Part shown: in pieces, positions 17,818 through 26,063 of the stretch
Position numbering within the stretch: position 1 is the first letter of the stretch
Layout of the letters: each line of letters opens with the position of its first letter
NCBI RefSeq assembly: GCF_013167895.1
Contig: NZ_BLWC01000001.1
Location: forward strand, 1,674,001-1,738,000
Length of the DNA: 64,000 nt
Direction: 5' to 3'
From: Streptomyces fulvorobeus
GTDB taxonomy: Bacteria; Actinomycetota; Actinomycetes; Streptomycetales; Streptomycetaceae
Notes under the pieces: generated by a model
Databases searched by the model: none
What the model was told of the DNA's origin: nothing
What the model saw: only the letters and a program-made list of their open reading frames with translations
Position numbers and translations under genes: made by a program

Positions 17818-19302
17818 GTGCGCCCATCGATCCTTCGACGCCTGTTCCGGTGCGTCGTGACCACCGCCGTACTCGGCGTCCTGCCGGCCCTGCCCGCAAC
17901 CGCCGCCCCCGCCCTCGCTGCTGCCGCCGACACCCTGCACCAGGTGACCGGTTTCGGTTCCAACCCGGGCAACCTCCAGATGTTCGCGTACACCCCGGCG
18001 CACGTCCCGGCGGGCTCTCCGCTGGTGGTCGCCCTGCACGGCTGCACCCAGAGCGCGAACGCCTACCACACCAACTCCGGCTGGCCGAAGTTCGCCGACG
18101 CCTGGGGCTTCGACGTGGTGTACCCGCAGACCACGTCCGCCAACAACGCGCTCTCCTGCTTCAGCTGGTTCGACGCGGCGAAGAGCACGCGCGGCCGGGG
18201 TGAGGCCGCCTCGGTCGTGCAGATGGTCGAGTACGCCCAGCGCACGTACGGTTCCGACGGCCGCAGGGTGTACGTCACCGGGCTCTCGGCCGGCGGCGGC
18301 ATGACGGCCAATCTGCTCGCCGCCTATCCGGACGTGTTCGCGGGCGGCTCCGTGGCCGCGGGGCTGCCCGCCCAGTGCGCCACGAGCCAGGCCGCCGCCT
18401 CCGGCTGCCAGACGGGGCCGCAGAAGCTCACCCCGGCCCAGTGGGGCGACAAGGTCCGCGCCTCCTACCCGGGTTACGCGGGGCCGTGGCCCCGGGTGGC
18501 GATCTGGCAGGGCACCTCGGACTACACGGTCTACCCGGCCAACGCCACCGCGCTGCGCGACCAGTGGACCGACGTGTGGGGCGTCGGGCAGACCCCGGAC
18601 GGCACCAGCACCCTGCCGGGGAACACCACGCGTACCGTCTACCACGACGCCTCCGGGAAGCCCGCCGTCGAGACGTACTCCCTGGCCGGCATGGGTCACG
18701 GCCTCCCCGTGAACCCCGGGACGGGCGCCGCGCAGTGCGGGTCGACGGCCGCGTACTTCCTGAACACCGTCTGCTCGGCGTACCACACCGGTGTCTTCTG
18801 GGGACTGGACCGGGGCGCCCCGGGCGGCGGCGGGCTCCCCGCCCCCTCCGGTCTGCGTGTCACCGGTGTCACCTCCGACTCGGCCTCCCTGTCGTGGAGT
18901 CCGGTCGCCGGGGCCGCCTCCTACGTGGTCCACCGCGACGGTACGAAGACCGCCTCGACGGCCGGGGCCTCCTTCACCGACACGGGGCTGGCAGCCGGGG
19001 TCTCCTACCGCTACACCGTGGCGGCTGTCGACACCTCGGGCGCGGTCGGTGCCACCACGGCGGCGGTGACCGCGACCACCACGGGCGGGGCCACCGTCCG
19101 GTGCCACACCGCGAGCAACTACGCGCACGTGACGGCGGGCCGGGCGCGCACCTCGGGCGGCTATGTGTACGCGATCGGCTCCGGCCAGAACATGGGGCTC
19201 TACAACACCTTCGTCACCCACACGCTCAAGGAGTCACCGGCCGGGTACTTCGTGATCGCCGACTCCGGCTGTCAGGCCGGGTCGTCGGAGAAGTCCCCCT
19301 GA
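17818..19302 (+). CDS. secreted PHB depolymerase with fibronectin type III domain
   Basis: 494 residues from GTG 17818, with AGGGAGG upstream. A Sec signal peptide ends near ATAAPALAAA. The esterase domain (about 40-335) has VVALHGCTQSA (oxyanion), the lipase box GLSAGGGMTA with the catalytic Ser, and a final GMGHG His. This is an extracellular PHB depolymerase (esterase_phb). A fibronectin type III domain follows (about 345-430, PSGLRVTGVTSDSASLSW), then a C-terminal Cys-containing domain likely for polymer binding. The product 3-hydroxybutyrate would be used by the divergent dehydrogenase. The 3' end overlaps the convergent lipoprotein gene by about 30 bp. Confidence 0.88.
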   Translation: MRPSILRRLFRCVVTTAVLGVLPALPATAAPALAAAADTLHQVTGFGSNPGNLQMFAYTPAHVPAGSPLVVALHGCTQSANAYHTNSGWPKFADAWGFDVVYPQTTSANNALSCFSWFDAAKSTRGRGEAASVVQMVEYAQRTYGSDGRRVYVTGLSAGGGMTANLLAAYPDVFAGGSVAAGLPAQCATSQAAASGCQTGPQKLTPAQWGDKVRASYPGYAGPWPRVAIWQGTSDYTVYPANATALRDQWTDVWGVGQTPDGTSTLPGNTTRTVYHDASGKPAVETYSLAGMGHGLPVNPGTGAAQCGSTAAYFLNTVCSAYHTGVFWGLDRGAPGGGGLPAPSGLRVTGVTSDSASLSWSPVAGAASYVVHRDGTKTASTAGASFTDTGLAAGVSYRYTVAAVDTSGAVGATTAAVTATTTGGATVRCHTASNYAHVTAGRARTSGGYVYAIGSGQNMGLYNTFVTHTLKESPAGYFVIADSGCQAGSSEKSP

Positions 19303-19793
19303 ACCTCCTCCGGCAGCGCGCAGCCGTCCTTCACCGCGGTGAAGGAGACCGGATGCCGGTCGCCGAAGCCCTCCATCGCGAAGTGCCGGGCATACACGCT
19401 CCAACCCTGCTTGGTGAGGGCACGGAAGGTGACGTCCTGCTCGTCACGGCTGGTGGTGACCTTCCAGCCCAGCTTCCGCAGCCGCCCGACCGTGGCGGCG
19501 AACCCGCCCGCGGCGTCCGCCGCGGGCGCGTCCGCCAGCCACGGGGCCACGCAGTCGCGCCACTCCCCCTCGGGCATCCCGGCCATCGAGTCGTCACCGG
19601 CCGGGAGCCCTGACGCGTCCGCGGCGGCGCCCACCTCGTCGGCCACCGTCTCCTTGGTGAAGGGTGCGGCGGCCGTGGGCGACGGCGTCACCGCGCCTTC
19701 CCCGGCGCCGCCTCCGCCGAGGCCGCAGCCGGCGACGGCGGTCAGTACGGCGGTCCCCACCGCGGCGACGACCGCCGCTCTTCTCGTACCCAC
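19272..19793 (-). CDS. hypothetical lipoprotein
   Basis: 173 residues from GTG 19793. The start is chosen because it puts a short basic N-terminus (GTRRAAVV) directly before a hydrophobic stretch ending in the lipobox VAGC. The mature part is small and soluble, with one Cys pair (EWRDCVAPW and KDGCALPEE) and no family I recognise. It is convergent with and slightly overlaps the PHB depolymerase gene. The frame is open further upstream, but that region has no signal-peptide character. Confidence 0.65.
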   Translation of the reverse strand: MGTRRAAVVAAVGTAVLTAVAGCGLGGGGAGEGAVTPSPTAAAPFTKETVADEVGAAADASGLPAGDDSMAGMPEGEWRDCVAPWLADAPAADAAGGFAATVGRLRKLGWKVTTSRDEQDVTFRALTKQGWSVYARHFAMEGFGDRHPVSFTAVKDGCALPEEVQGDFSDDPA

Positions 19794-20059
19794 AGGTGGT
19801 GCCCCCGCCCGGCCGCCGTCCTCACGGGCGGGCGCCCGTGCGTTCTCCGCCGGAGTCTCGCACGGGCTCTGACCTGCCGGGAAGCCCCTTCTCACGGAAC
19901 GGATGACCGGGTGCCCCGCCCTGCTCACCGCACCCTTCGCACCCCTGGCACACCGCACCCGGCGGGCGGCCGGCCGTCACTCCCGTCGCCCGCGCTCCGG
20001 GTCGGTACACCTGGGCCGTCCGCCCGGGGGTGGCGCGGGGCGGGCCGGTAGAGTGAACG

Positions 20060-20240
20060 CGTCGTCATCATGCCCGTACAGGGGAAATCCGGTGCGACGC
20101 CGGCACCGACCACTTCCCCGGGCTCCCGGTTCCGGCGGTGGAGCCGGCATGCCCTGTACGCGGTCGTGACCGGCTCGCGCCACCGGAACCCCGGTGGCCG
20201 GCACCGTCGAGGTATACGGGGCCGGAGGCCGGTGCCTCAG
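20060..20240 (+). ncRNA. candidate cobalamin riboswitch
   Basis: The leader of the ECF operon contains GGGGAAATCCGGTGCGACGC followed by CGGCACCGACC. This fits the conserved core of cobalamin riboswitches (GGGAA, CCGGTGxGA, CCGG, CxGxCC). Further on, GTCGAGGTATACGGGG may be the degenerate counterpart of the 3' conserved strand, and it can pair with GCCCGTAC at about 20072. The B12 box is not canonical, so the boundaries are approximate. The position about 40-220 bp before the first gene suits control of the transporter by B12. Confidence 0.5.
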
Positions 20241-20281
20241 TGCGCCTGCGCCCGGTCCCCGCAGGAGAGGCCCAGCCAGCC

Positions 20282-21538
20282 ATGTCCGTACGCCGCAGCG
20301 CGGCCGCGCTCGCGACCACCGCCGTGCTCTGTGCCACCGCCGCTCCCGCCGCGGTCGCCGCCCCGAGCCCGTCGCCGTCCCCGACCACCGCACTGCCGCC
20401 CGGCCTGTACGGCACATCGGACCCGCAGTTCGACGGCGTCTGGCGCCAGTCGCTCGCCCTGCTCGCCCAGAAGATCGAGTACGTGACGCCGTCCACGAAG
20501 GCGGTGGACTGGCTGGCGGGGCAGCAGTGCGCGGACGGCGCGTTCCCCTCGTACCGCGACGCCACGGAGAACTGCACGCCGAAGACGGTGCGGGACACCA
20601 ACGCCAGCGCCGCCGCGGTGCAGGCGCTCGTCGAGCTCGACGTGCACCGGGAGACCGTCGACAGCGGGGTGCGCTGGCTGAAGTCCGTACAGAACGAGGA
20701 CGGCGGCTGGGGCTACAACCCGGGCAGCCCGAGCGACGCCAACTCCACCGCGATCGTGATCGGCGCGCTCTCCCGGGCGGGCCAGAAGCTCGGCGACATC
20801 ACCACGCTCGGCGGGAAGACGCCGTACGCGGCGCTCCAGACGTTCGCCATCCCGTGCGGCGGTGAGGGGGGCGGCGCCTTCGCGTACCAGCCGGACAAGA
20901 AGGGCGAGCTCGCCGCCAACGGGGACGCCACGGCGGCCGGTGTGCTCGGCGCGATGGGCAAGGGCCTGGCCGCGGGCGACTCCAACGCGGTGAAGGCCCC
21001 CGTCTGCCGGAAGGGCGCGGACCTCGGCCCCGAGGAGACCGCGCAGAACGGCGCGTACTACCTCGCGGGGGTGCTCGCCGAGCAGCCGTACCTGAACCTG
21101 CCGCCCATGCCGGGCGCCGAGGACACCGCGCCGCAGCCCGACTTCGGCAACACCGCAGACGCCGTCGTCGCGCTCGCCGCCTCCGGCCACAAGGACAAGG
21201 CGGCCGGAGCCGTGAAGTGGCTGGCGAAGAAGTCGAAGAACTGGGCGAAGCAGGGAGGGCCCGCCGCCACCGCGCAGCTGGTGCTCGCCGCGCACGCCAC
21301 CGGCACCGACGCCCGTGACTTCGGCGGGGTCGACCTCGTCGCGCAGCTCAACGCGACCGGCCCCGCCCCCGCCGCCACCGCCGCCCCCTCGCCGACGTTC
21401 ACCGGGCAGCAGCCGGTGAAGGACAGGAGCAGCGACGACGGCGGCATGGGTGTCTGGTGGCTCGTCGGCGTCGGCCTCGCCTTCGGCGCGGGGATCGGCT
21501 TCCTGCTCAGCAGCCGCCGGAAGAACCAGCAGCTGTGA
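20282..21538 (+). CDS. surface-anchored prenyltransferase/squalene-oxidase-repeat toroid protein
   Basis: 418 residues from ATG 20282. A Sec signal peptide ends around AAPAAVAAP. The middle contains toroid repeats: AVDWLAGQQCADGAFPSY, GVRWLKSVQNEDGGWGY and AVKWLAKKSKNWAKQGGPAA. A Pro/Thr linker leads to a C-terminal membrane helix (GVWWLVGVGLAFGAGIGFLL) and a basic tail, so it is exposed outside and anchored. Eukaryotic transcobalamin has a related alpha/alpha barrel. With an ECF importer and a B12-type leader next to it, a vitamin-capture role is a reasonable inference, not proven. Confidence 0.75.
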   Translation: MSVRRSAAALATTAVLCATAAPAAVAAPSPSPSPTTALPPGLYGTSDPQFDGVWRQSLALLAQKIEYVTPSTKAVDWLAGQQCADGAFPSYRDATENCTPKTVRDTNASAAAVQALVELDVHRETVDSGVRWLKSVQNEDGGWGYNPGSPSDANSTAIVIGALSRAGQKLGDITTLGGKTPYAALQTFAIPCGGEGGGAFAYQPDKKGELAANGDATAAGVLGAMGKGLAAGDSNAVKAPVCRKGADLGPEETAQNGAYYLAGVLAEQPYLNLPPMPGAEDTAPQPDFGNTADAVVALAASGHKDKAAGAVKWLAKKSKNWAKQGGPAATAQLVLAAHATGTDARDFGGVDLVAQLNATGPAPAATAAPSPTFTGQQPVKDRSSDDGGMGVWWLVGVGLAFGAGIGFLLSSRRKNQQL

Positions 21539-22221
21539 GGCGGGCGGGGGGCATCGCACGCGGCCGGTCCAGAGCCGCGGTCCCGCTGCTCGTCCTGGGC
21601 GCACTCCTGGCCGTGCTGGGCGCGGGGAGCGCGCAGGCGGCCGGGTACCGCTACTGGTCGTTCTGGGAGAGCGAGGGGAAGGACTGGACGTACGCCACCC
21701 AGGGCCCGTCCCTGACGAGGCCCGACGACGGTGCGGTGGAGGGGTTCCGCTTCTCCGTGAGCGAGGACTCCCAGGACTCCGCGCGACCGCGCGGCGCCCC
21801 GGACTTCGCACAGATCTGCGCGGGTACGCCGGCCCGGGACGGCATGAAGCGGATCGGTGTCGTCATCGATCCCGGGACCGCGGCGGACGCCCCGGCGGGC
21901 GAGACCCCGCCCGCCCCGCGCACCGCGTGCGCGCGGGTGGCGCGGGACGCGAGTGCGGCACAGGCGCTCGCGTCGGTGGCGACACCGCTGCGCTACAGCA
22001 GTGACGCGCTGCTGTGCGCGATCTCCGGCTACCCGGAGTCGGGCTGCGGGGAGCAGGTCGCGGGGGACTCCTCCGAGCCCGCCGCCACCGAGCCGATCGC
22101 GTCTTCGCCCGCCACCGGTGGCGACGAAGGCAGCGGTCCTTCGGCCGGTGTGCTCGTCGGCCTCGGCGCCGTCCTGCTGCTCGGTATCGCCGCCGTCCTC
22201 CAGGGCCGCCGGCGCCGATGA
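21535..22221 (+). CDS. SCO2322-family secreted membrane-anchored protein
   Basis: 228 residues; the GTG overlaps the upstream stop. The signal peptide ends near GSAQAAG. The mature domain begins GYRYWSFWESEGKDWTYATQ, a pattern I recognise from the SCO2322 family found beside actinobacterial ECF transporters. Cys residues (ICAG, TACARV, LLCAIS, GCGEQ) suggest two disulfides. A C-terminal helix (AGVLVGLGAVLLLGIAAVL) and Arg-rich tail anchor it. It probably works with the toroid protein as a substrate-capture pair for the importer. Confidence 0.75.
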   Translation: MRRAGGIARGRSRAAVPLLVLGALLAVLGAGSAQAAGYRYWSFWESEGKDWTYATQGPSLTRPDDGAVEGFRFSVSEDSQDSARPRGAPDFAQICAGTPARDGMKRIGVVIDPGTAADAPAGETPPAPRTACARVARDASAAQALASVATPLRYSSDALLCAISGYPESGCGEQVAGDSSEPAATEPIASSPATGGDEGSGPSAGVLVGLGAVLLLGIAAVLQGRRRR

Positions 22222-23363
22222 CCCGCTCCACCCGTGCCGCCCGGCTCCACCGTGCCCTGCGCGCGCCCGAGGCCACCCGCAGCAACGCGCTGCCGGCCGG
22301 GGCGTGGTGGCTGTGGGCGCTCGGCCTGGCCACCGCCGCCTCCCGGACGTCCAACCCGCTGCTGCTCGGGCTGCTGGTCGGCGTGGCGGGGTACGTGGTG
22401 GCCGCGCGGCGCACGGACGCGCCGTGGGCGCGTTCGTACGGGGCGTTCCTCAAGCTCGGGCTGTTCGTGGTGGCGGTCCGGCTGGTCTTCTCCGTCCTGC
22501 TCGGTTCGCCGGTTCCCGGTACGCACCCGCTGTTCACGCTGCCCGAGGTGCCGGTGCCCGACTGGGCGCGGGGCGTCAGGATCGGCGGCCGGGTCACGGG
22601 CGAGCAGGTGGTCTTCGCCCTGTACGACGGGGCGAGACTGGCCACCCTGCTGATCTGCGTGGGCGCGGCGAACTCGCTGGCCAACCCGGCCAGGCTGCTG
22701 AAGTCGCTGCCGGGCGCGCTCTACGAGGCGGGGGTCGCCGTCGTCGTGGCGATGACCTTCGCGCCGAACATGGTCGCCGACGTGGTGCGGCTGCGTACGG
22801 CCCGGCGGCTGCGGGGGCGGCCGACCGGCGGGATCAGGGCCGTCCTCCAGATCGGACTGCCGGTCCTGGAAGGCGCTCTGGAGCGGTCGGTCGCGGTGGC
22901 GGCCTCGATGGACGCGCGGGGATACGGGCGTACGGCGCAGGTGCCGCCCGCCGTCCGGCGCACCACGAACGTGCTCACGCTCGGCGGACTGCTGGGGGTG
23001 TGCGCCGGCACGTACGGGCTGCTCGCCGCGCAGGGCGCCCTGTACGGCCTGCCGCTGCTGGTCGTCGGCCTGGCCGCCGCGATGGCGGGGCTGCGGCTGG
23101 GCGGCCGCCGCTCGGTCCGCACCCGCTACCGGCCCGACCGGTGGGGGGCCAGGGCCTGGCTGGTGGCGTGCTCGGGCGCGGTGGTCGCCGCCGCGATGAT
23201 CTGGGCGGGAGCCGCCGGTCCGCGGGCGCTGCACCCGGGAGTCGTACCGCTGACCGCCCCGGTGCTGCCGCTGTGGCCCGCGGCCGCGGTCCTGATCGGG
23301 CTGCTGCCCGCGGCCGTGGCACCGCTGCCGCCCTCCCTCACAGGTTCCGAGGAGCAGTCATGA
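22218..23363 (+). CDS. ECF transporter T component (CbiQ/EcfT-like)
   Basis: 381 residues, with the ATG overlapping the previous stop. About six to eight hydrophobic helices are seen. The cytoplasmic coupling motif of EcfT appears as SMDARGYGR (about residues 230-238), following ALERSVAVAA. A second short Ala-Arg coupling segment (RTARRLRGRP) lies earlier. It transmits ATP hydrolysis from the fused ATPase to the S component. It is longer than most EcfT proteins owing to added C-terminal helices. Confidence 0.85.
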   Translation: MTRSTRAARLHRALRAPEATRSNALPAGAWWLWALGLATAASRTSNPLLLGLLVGVAGYVVAARRTDAPWARSYGAFLKLGLFVVAVRLVFSVLLGSPVPGTHPLFTLPEVPVPDWARGVRIGGRVTGEQVVFALYDGARLATLLICVGAANSLANPARLLKSLPGALYEAGVAVVVAMTFAPNMVADVVRLRTARRLRGRPTGGIRAVLQIGLPVLEGALERSVAVAASMDARGYGRTAQVPPAVRRTTNVLTLGGLLGVCAGTYGLLAAQGALYGLPLLVVGLAAAMAGLRLGGRRSVRTRYRPDRWGARAWLVACSGAVVAAAMIWAGAAGPRALHPGVVPLTAPVLPLWPAAAVLIGLLPAAVAPLPPSLTGSEEQS

Positions 23364-25118
23364 TCCGGTTCGAGCAGGTCTCGGTACGGTACGAGGGAAC
23401 GGACCGGCCCACCCTGTCCGGGATCGATCTGACCATTCCGGAGGGCGAGCTGGTCCTGCTCGTCGGCCCGTCCGGGGTCGGCAAGTCGACCCTGCTGGGC
23501 GCGGTGTCCGGGCTCGTACCGCACTTCACGGGCGGCACGCTGAGCGGCCGGGTCACGGTCGGCGGCCGGGACACCCGTACCCACAAACCGCGCGAACTCG
23601 CCGATCTGGTCGGCACGGTGGGGCAGGACCCGCTCGCGCACTTCGTCACCGACACCGTCGAGGACGAGCTCGCCTACGGCATGGAATCGCTGGGGCTCGC
23701 CCCGGACGTGATGCGGCGGCGGGTGGAGGAGACCCTGGACCTGCTGGGCCTGGCCGAGCTGCGCGACCGGCCCATCGCCACCCTGTCGGGCGGTCAGCAG
23801 CAGCGGGTCGCGATCGGCTCGGTGCTGACCTCGCACCCGAAGGTGCTGGTCCTGGACGAACCGACGTCCGCCCTGGACCCGGCGGCGGCCGAAGAGGTCC
23901 TGGCCGTGCTCCAGCGGCTCGTGCACGACCTGGGGACGACGGTCCTGATGGCGGAGCACCGCCTGGAACGGGTGGTGCAGTACGCGGACCAGGTCGTCCT
24001 GCTGCCCTCGCCGGGAGCGGCCCCGGTGACCGGCACCCCGCAGGAGGTGATGGCGCTCTCCCCGGTCCACCCGCCGGTGGTGGCACTGGGCCGCCTCGCG
24101 GGCTGGTCGCCGCTGCCCCTGTCCGTACGGGACGCGCGGCGCGGGGCGGGGGGCCTGCGGGCGAGACTGGCGGACGCGGCGGCCACTCTTGACGGGGCCT
24201 TTGCCCTGTCCCGGACGCGAGCGGCGGTCCCGGCCCCTCCCGCGTCCGGGGAGCGGGCTCCCGGACGGAGCACCGGTCGCGGGAAGGGGCGGGCAGGGGA
24301 ACAGTTCATCCGCCTCCTGCGCCGCCGCCCCTCCACCCCGCCCCCGGGCCCGGGAGCACCGACACCGCCAGAGCCACCCGCCTCGGCGTCCGCCGCGGCC
24401 GCACGGACGCCCTCCGCCGCATAGACCTCCGCATCACCCCCGGCGAGACCATCGCCCTCATGGGCCGCAACGGCGCCGGGAAGTCGACGCTCCTGGCCAC
24501 CCTCGTCGGCATGGTCGAACCGACGACGGGCACCGTCACGGTCGGCGGCCGCACCCCCGCGCCACCCGCCCCCGCGACCTGATACGCCAGGTCGGCCTGG
24601 TCCCGCAGGAACCGCGCGACCTGCTGTACGCGGACACCGTCGCCGGCGAGTGCGCGGCGGCGGACACCGACGCGGAGGCGGTCCCCGGCACGTGCCGGGC
24701 ACTGGTGGCCGAGCTCCTCCCGGGCATCCACGACCGCACCCACCCCCGGGACCTCTCCGAGGGCCAGCGCCTCGCGCTCGCCCTGGCGGTCGTCCTCACC
24801 GGGCGTCCCCCGCTCCTCCTCCTGGACGAGCCGACCCGGGGGCTGGACTACGCGGCCAAGGCCCGCCTGGTCGGCATCCTGCGCGCTCTCGCCGCCCAGG
24901 GGCACGCCATCGTCCTGGCGACGCACGACGTGGAGCTGGCGGCGGAACTGGCCCACCGGGTGGTGATCCTCGCGGACGGGGAGATCGTGGCGGACGGCCC
25001 CACGGCGGAGGTCGTCGTTTCCTCCCCCGCCTTCGCCCCGCAGACCGCGAAGATACTGGCGCCGCAGGCGTGGCTGACCGTCTCCCAGGTGCGCACCGCG
25101 CTGGAGGGAGCCCCGTGA
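23360..25118 (+). CDS. ECF transporter fused double ATPase (EcfA-EcfA', two frameshifts)
   Basis: The first ABC domain has Walker [10 protein letters not shown], signature [12 protein letters not shown] and Walker [13 protein letters not shown]. The frame is then lost twice, each time by one missing base: in the C/G runs at about 24336-24352 and at 24558-24572. Restoring them joins a second domain with Walker [10 protein letters not shown], a Q-loop VGLVPQEP, a signature [10 protein letters not shown] and Walker [13 protein letters not shown], for 586 residues. This is the usual fused actinobacterial arrangement. The signature of domain 2 is the degenerate LSEGQ. The stop overlaps the S-component start. 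Confidence 0.82.
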
Positions 25119-25945
25119 GCCGGCCCACCGCCCGCCGGTCCCGCCCGGTCCGCCTCGGCCCCAGGTCGGTCGCCGCACTGGTCCTCATCACCGCCATCGG
25201 GGTGGCGGCCTTCGCCTGGCCGCTCTTCGCCGACCCCTCGTTCGGCGTGGCCCACGAGAAGGACGCGCCCTGGCTGTTCGCGGCCCTGCTCCCCCTGCTC
25301 GTCGCCGTGGTGGTGGCGACCATCGCCGACTCCGGGATGGACGCGAAGGCGGTGGCCATGCTGGGGGTCCTCGCGGCGGTCGGCGCCGCGCTGCGCCCCC
25401 TGGGGGCGGGTACGGCGGGCCTGGAGCCGATGTTCTTCCTGATGGTGCTGAGCGGCCGGGTGCTGGGGCCCGGCTTCGGCTTCGTACTGGGTTCGGTGAC
25501 GATGTTCGCGTCCGCGCTGCTCACGGGCGGGGTGGGGCCGTGGATGCCGTTCCAGATGCTGGCGATGGCGTGGTTCACGATGGGCGCGGGTCTGCTGCCC
25601 GGCCAGGACCGGCTGCGGGGCCGCGCGGAGGTGCTGATGCTCGCGGTGTACGGGTGCGGGGCCGCGTTCGCGTACGGCACGGTGATGAACCTCTACGGGT
25701 GGACGATCGTGCCGCCCGCCGGCTCCGGTATCTCGTTCGTCCCCGGGGACCCGGTGCACGAGAACCTGGTGCGCTTCGTGGCGTACTGCGTGGCCACCTC
25801 GCTGGGCTGGGACCTGGGCCGGGCCGTACTCACCGTGGCGCTGACCCTCGCCGTGGGACCCACCCTGCTCAAGGCGCTGCGCCGGGCCACCCGCCGCGCG
25901 GCCTTCGAGGCCCAGGTCACGTTCGAGGCCCCCAGGGGCCTGTGA
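25115..25945 (+). CDS. ECF transporter S component
   Basis: 276 residues, with the GTG overlapping the ATPase stop. About six hydrophobic helices follow a basic N-terminus. The segment GPGFGFVLGSVTMFASALLT and the following GPWMPFQMLAMAW match the substrate-specific component (CbrT/DUF-type ECF S family). It should bind the vitamin on the outside. With the B12-type leader, cobalamin or a precursor is the favoured ligand. It ends the five-gene operon. Confidence 0.8.
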   Translation: MSRPTARRSRPVRLGPRSVAALVLITAIGVAAFAWPLFADPSFGVAHEKDAPWLFAALLPLLVAVVVATIADSGMDAKAVAMLGVLAAVGAALRPLGAGTAGLEPMFFLMVLSGRVLGPGFGFVLGSVTMFASALLTGGVGPWMPFQMLAMAWFTMGAGLLPGQDRLRGRAEVLMLAVYGCGAAFAYGTVMNLYGWTIVPPAGSGISFVPGDPVHENLVRFVAYCVATSLGWDLGRAVLTVALTLAVGPTLLKALRRATRRAAFEAQVTFEAPRGL

Positions 25946-26063
25946 GGGCCCAGCCGCGCCCGCCCCGGCCGGGGACCGGGCGGCGGACCGGCGCCGGGAC
26001 CCGGATCGAGTGGGGCGCCGACCACAGGGAGGACCGCTACGGCAGCCCGTGCGGCACCTGGGA

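Noticed and set aside
25946-26063. A plus-strand extension reading GTRIEWGADHREDRY after the S-component gene
   Set aside because: No start codon with a ribosome site; it runs antisense into the PAP2 gene and matches nothing I recognise.
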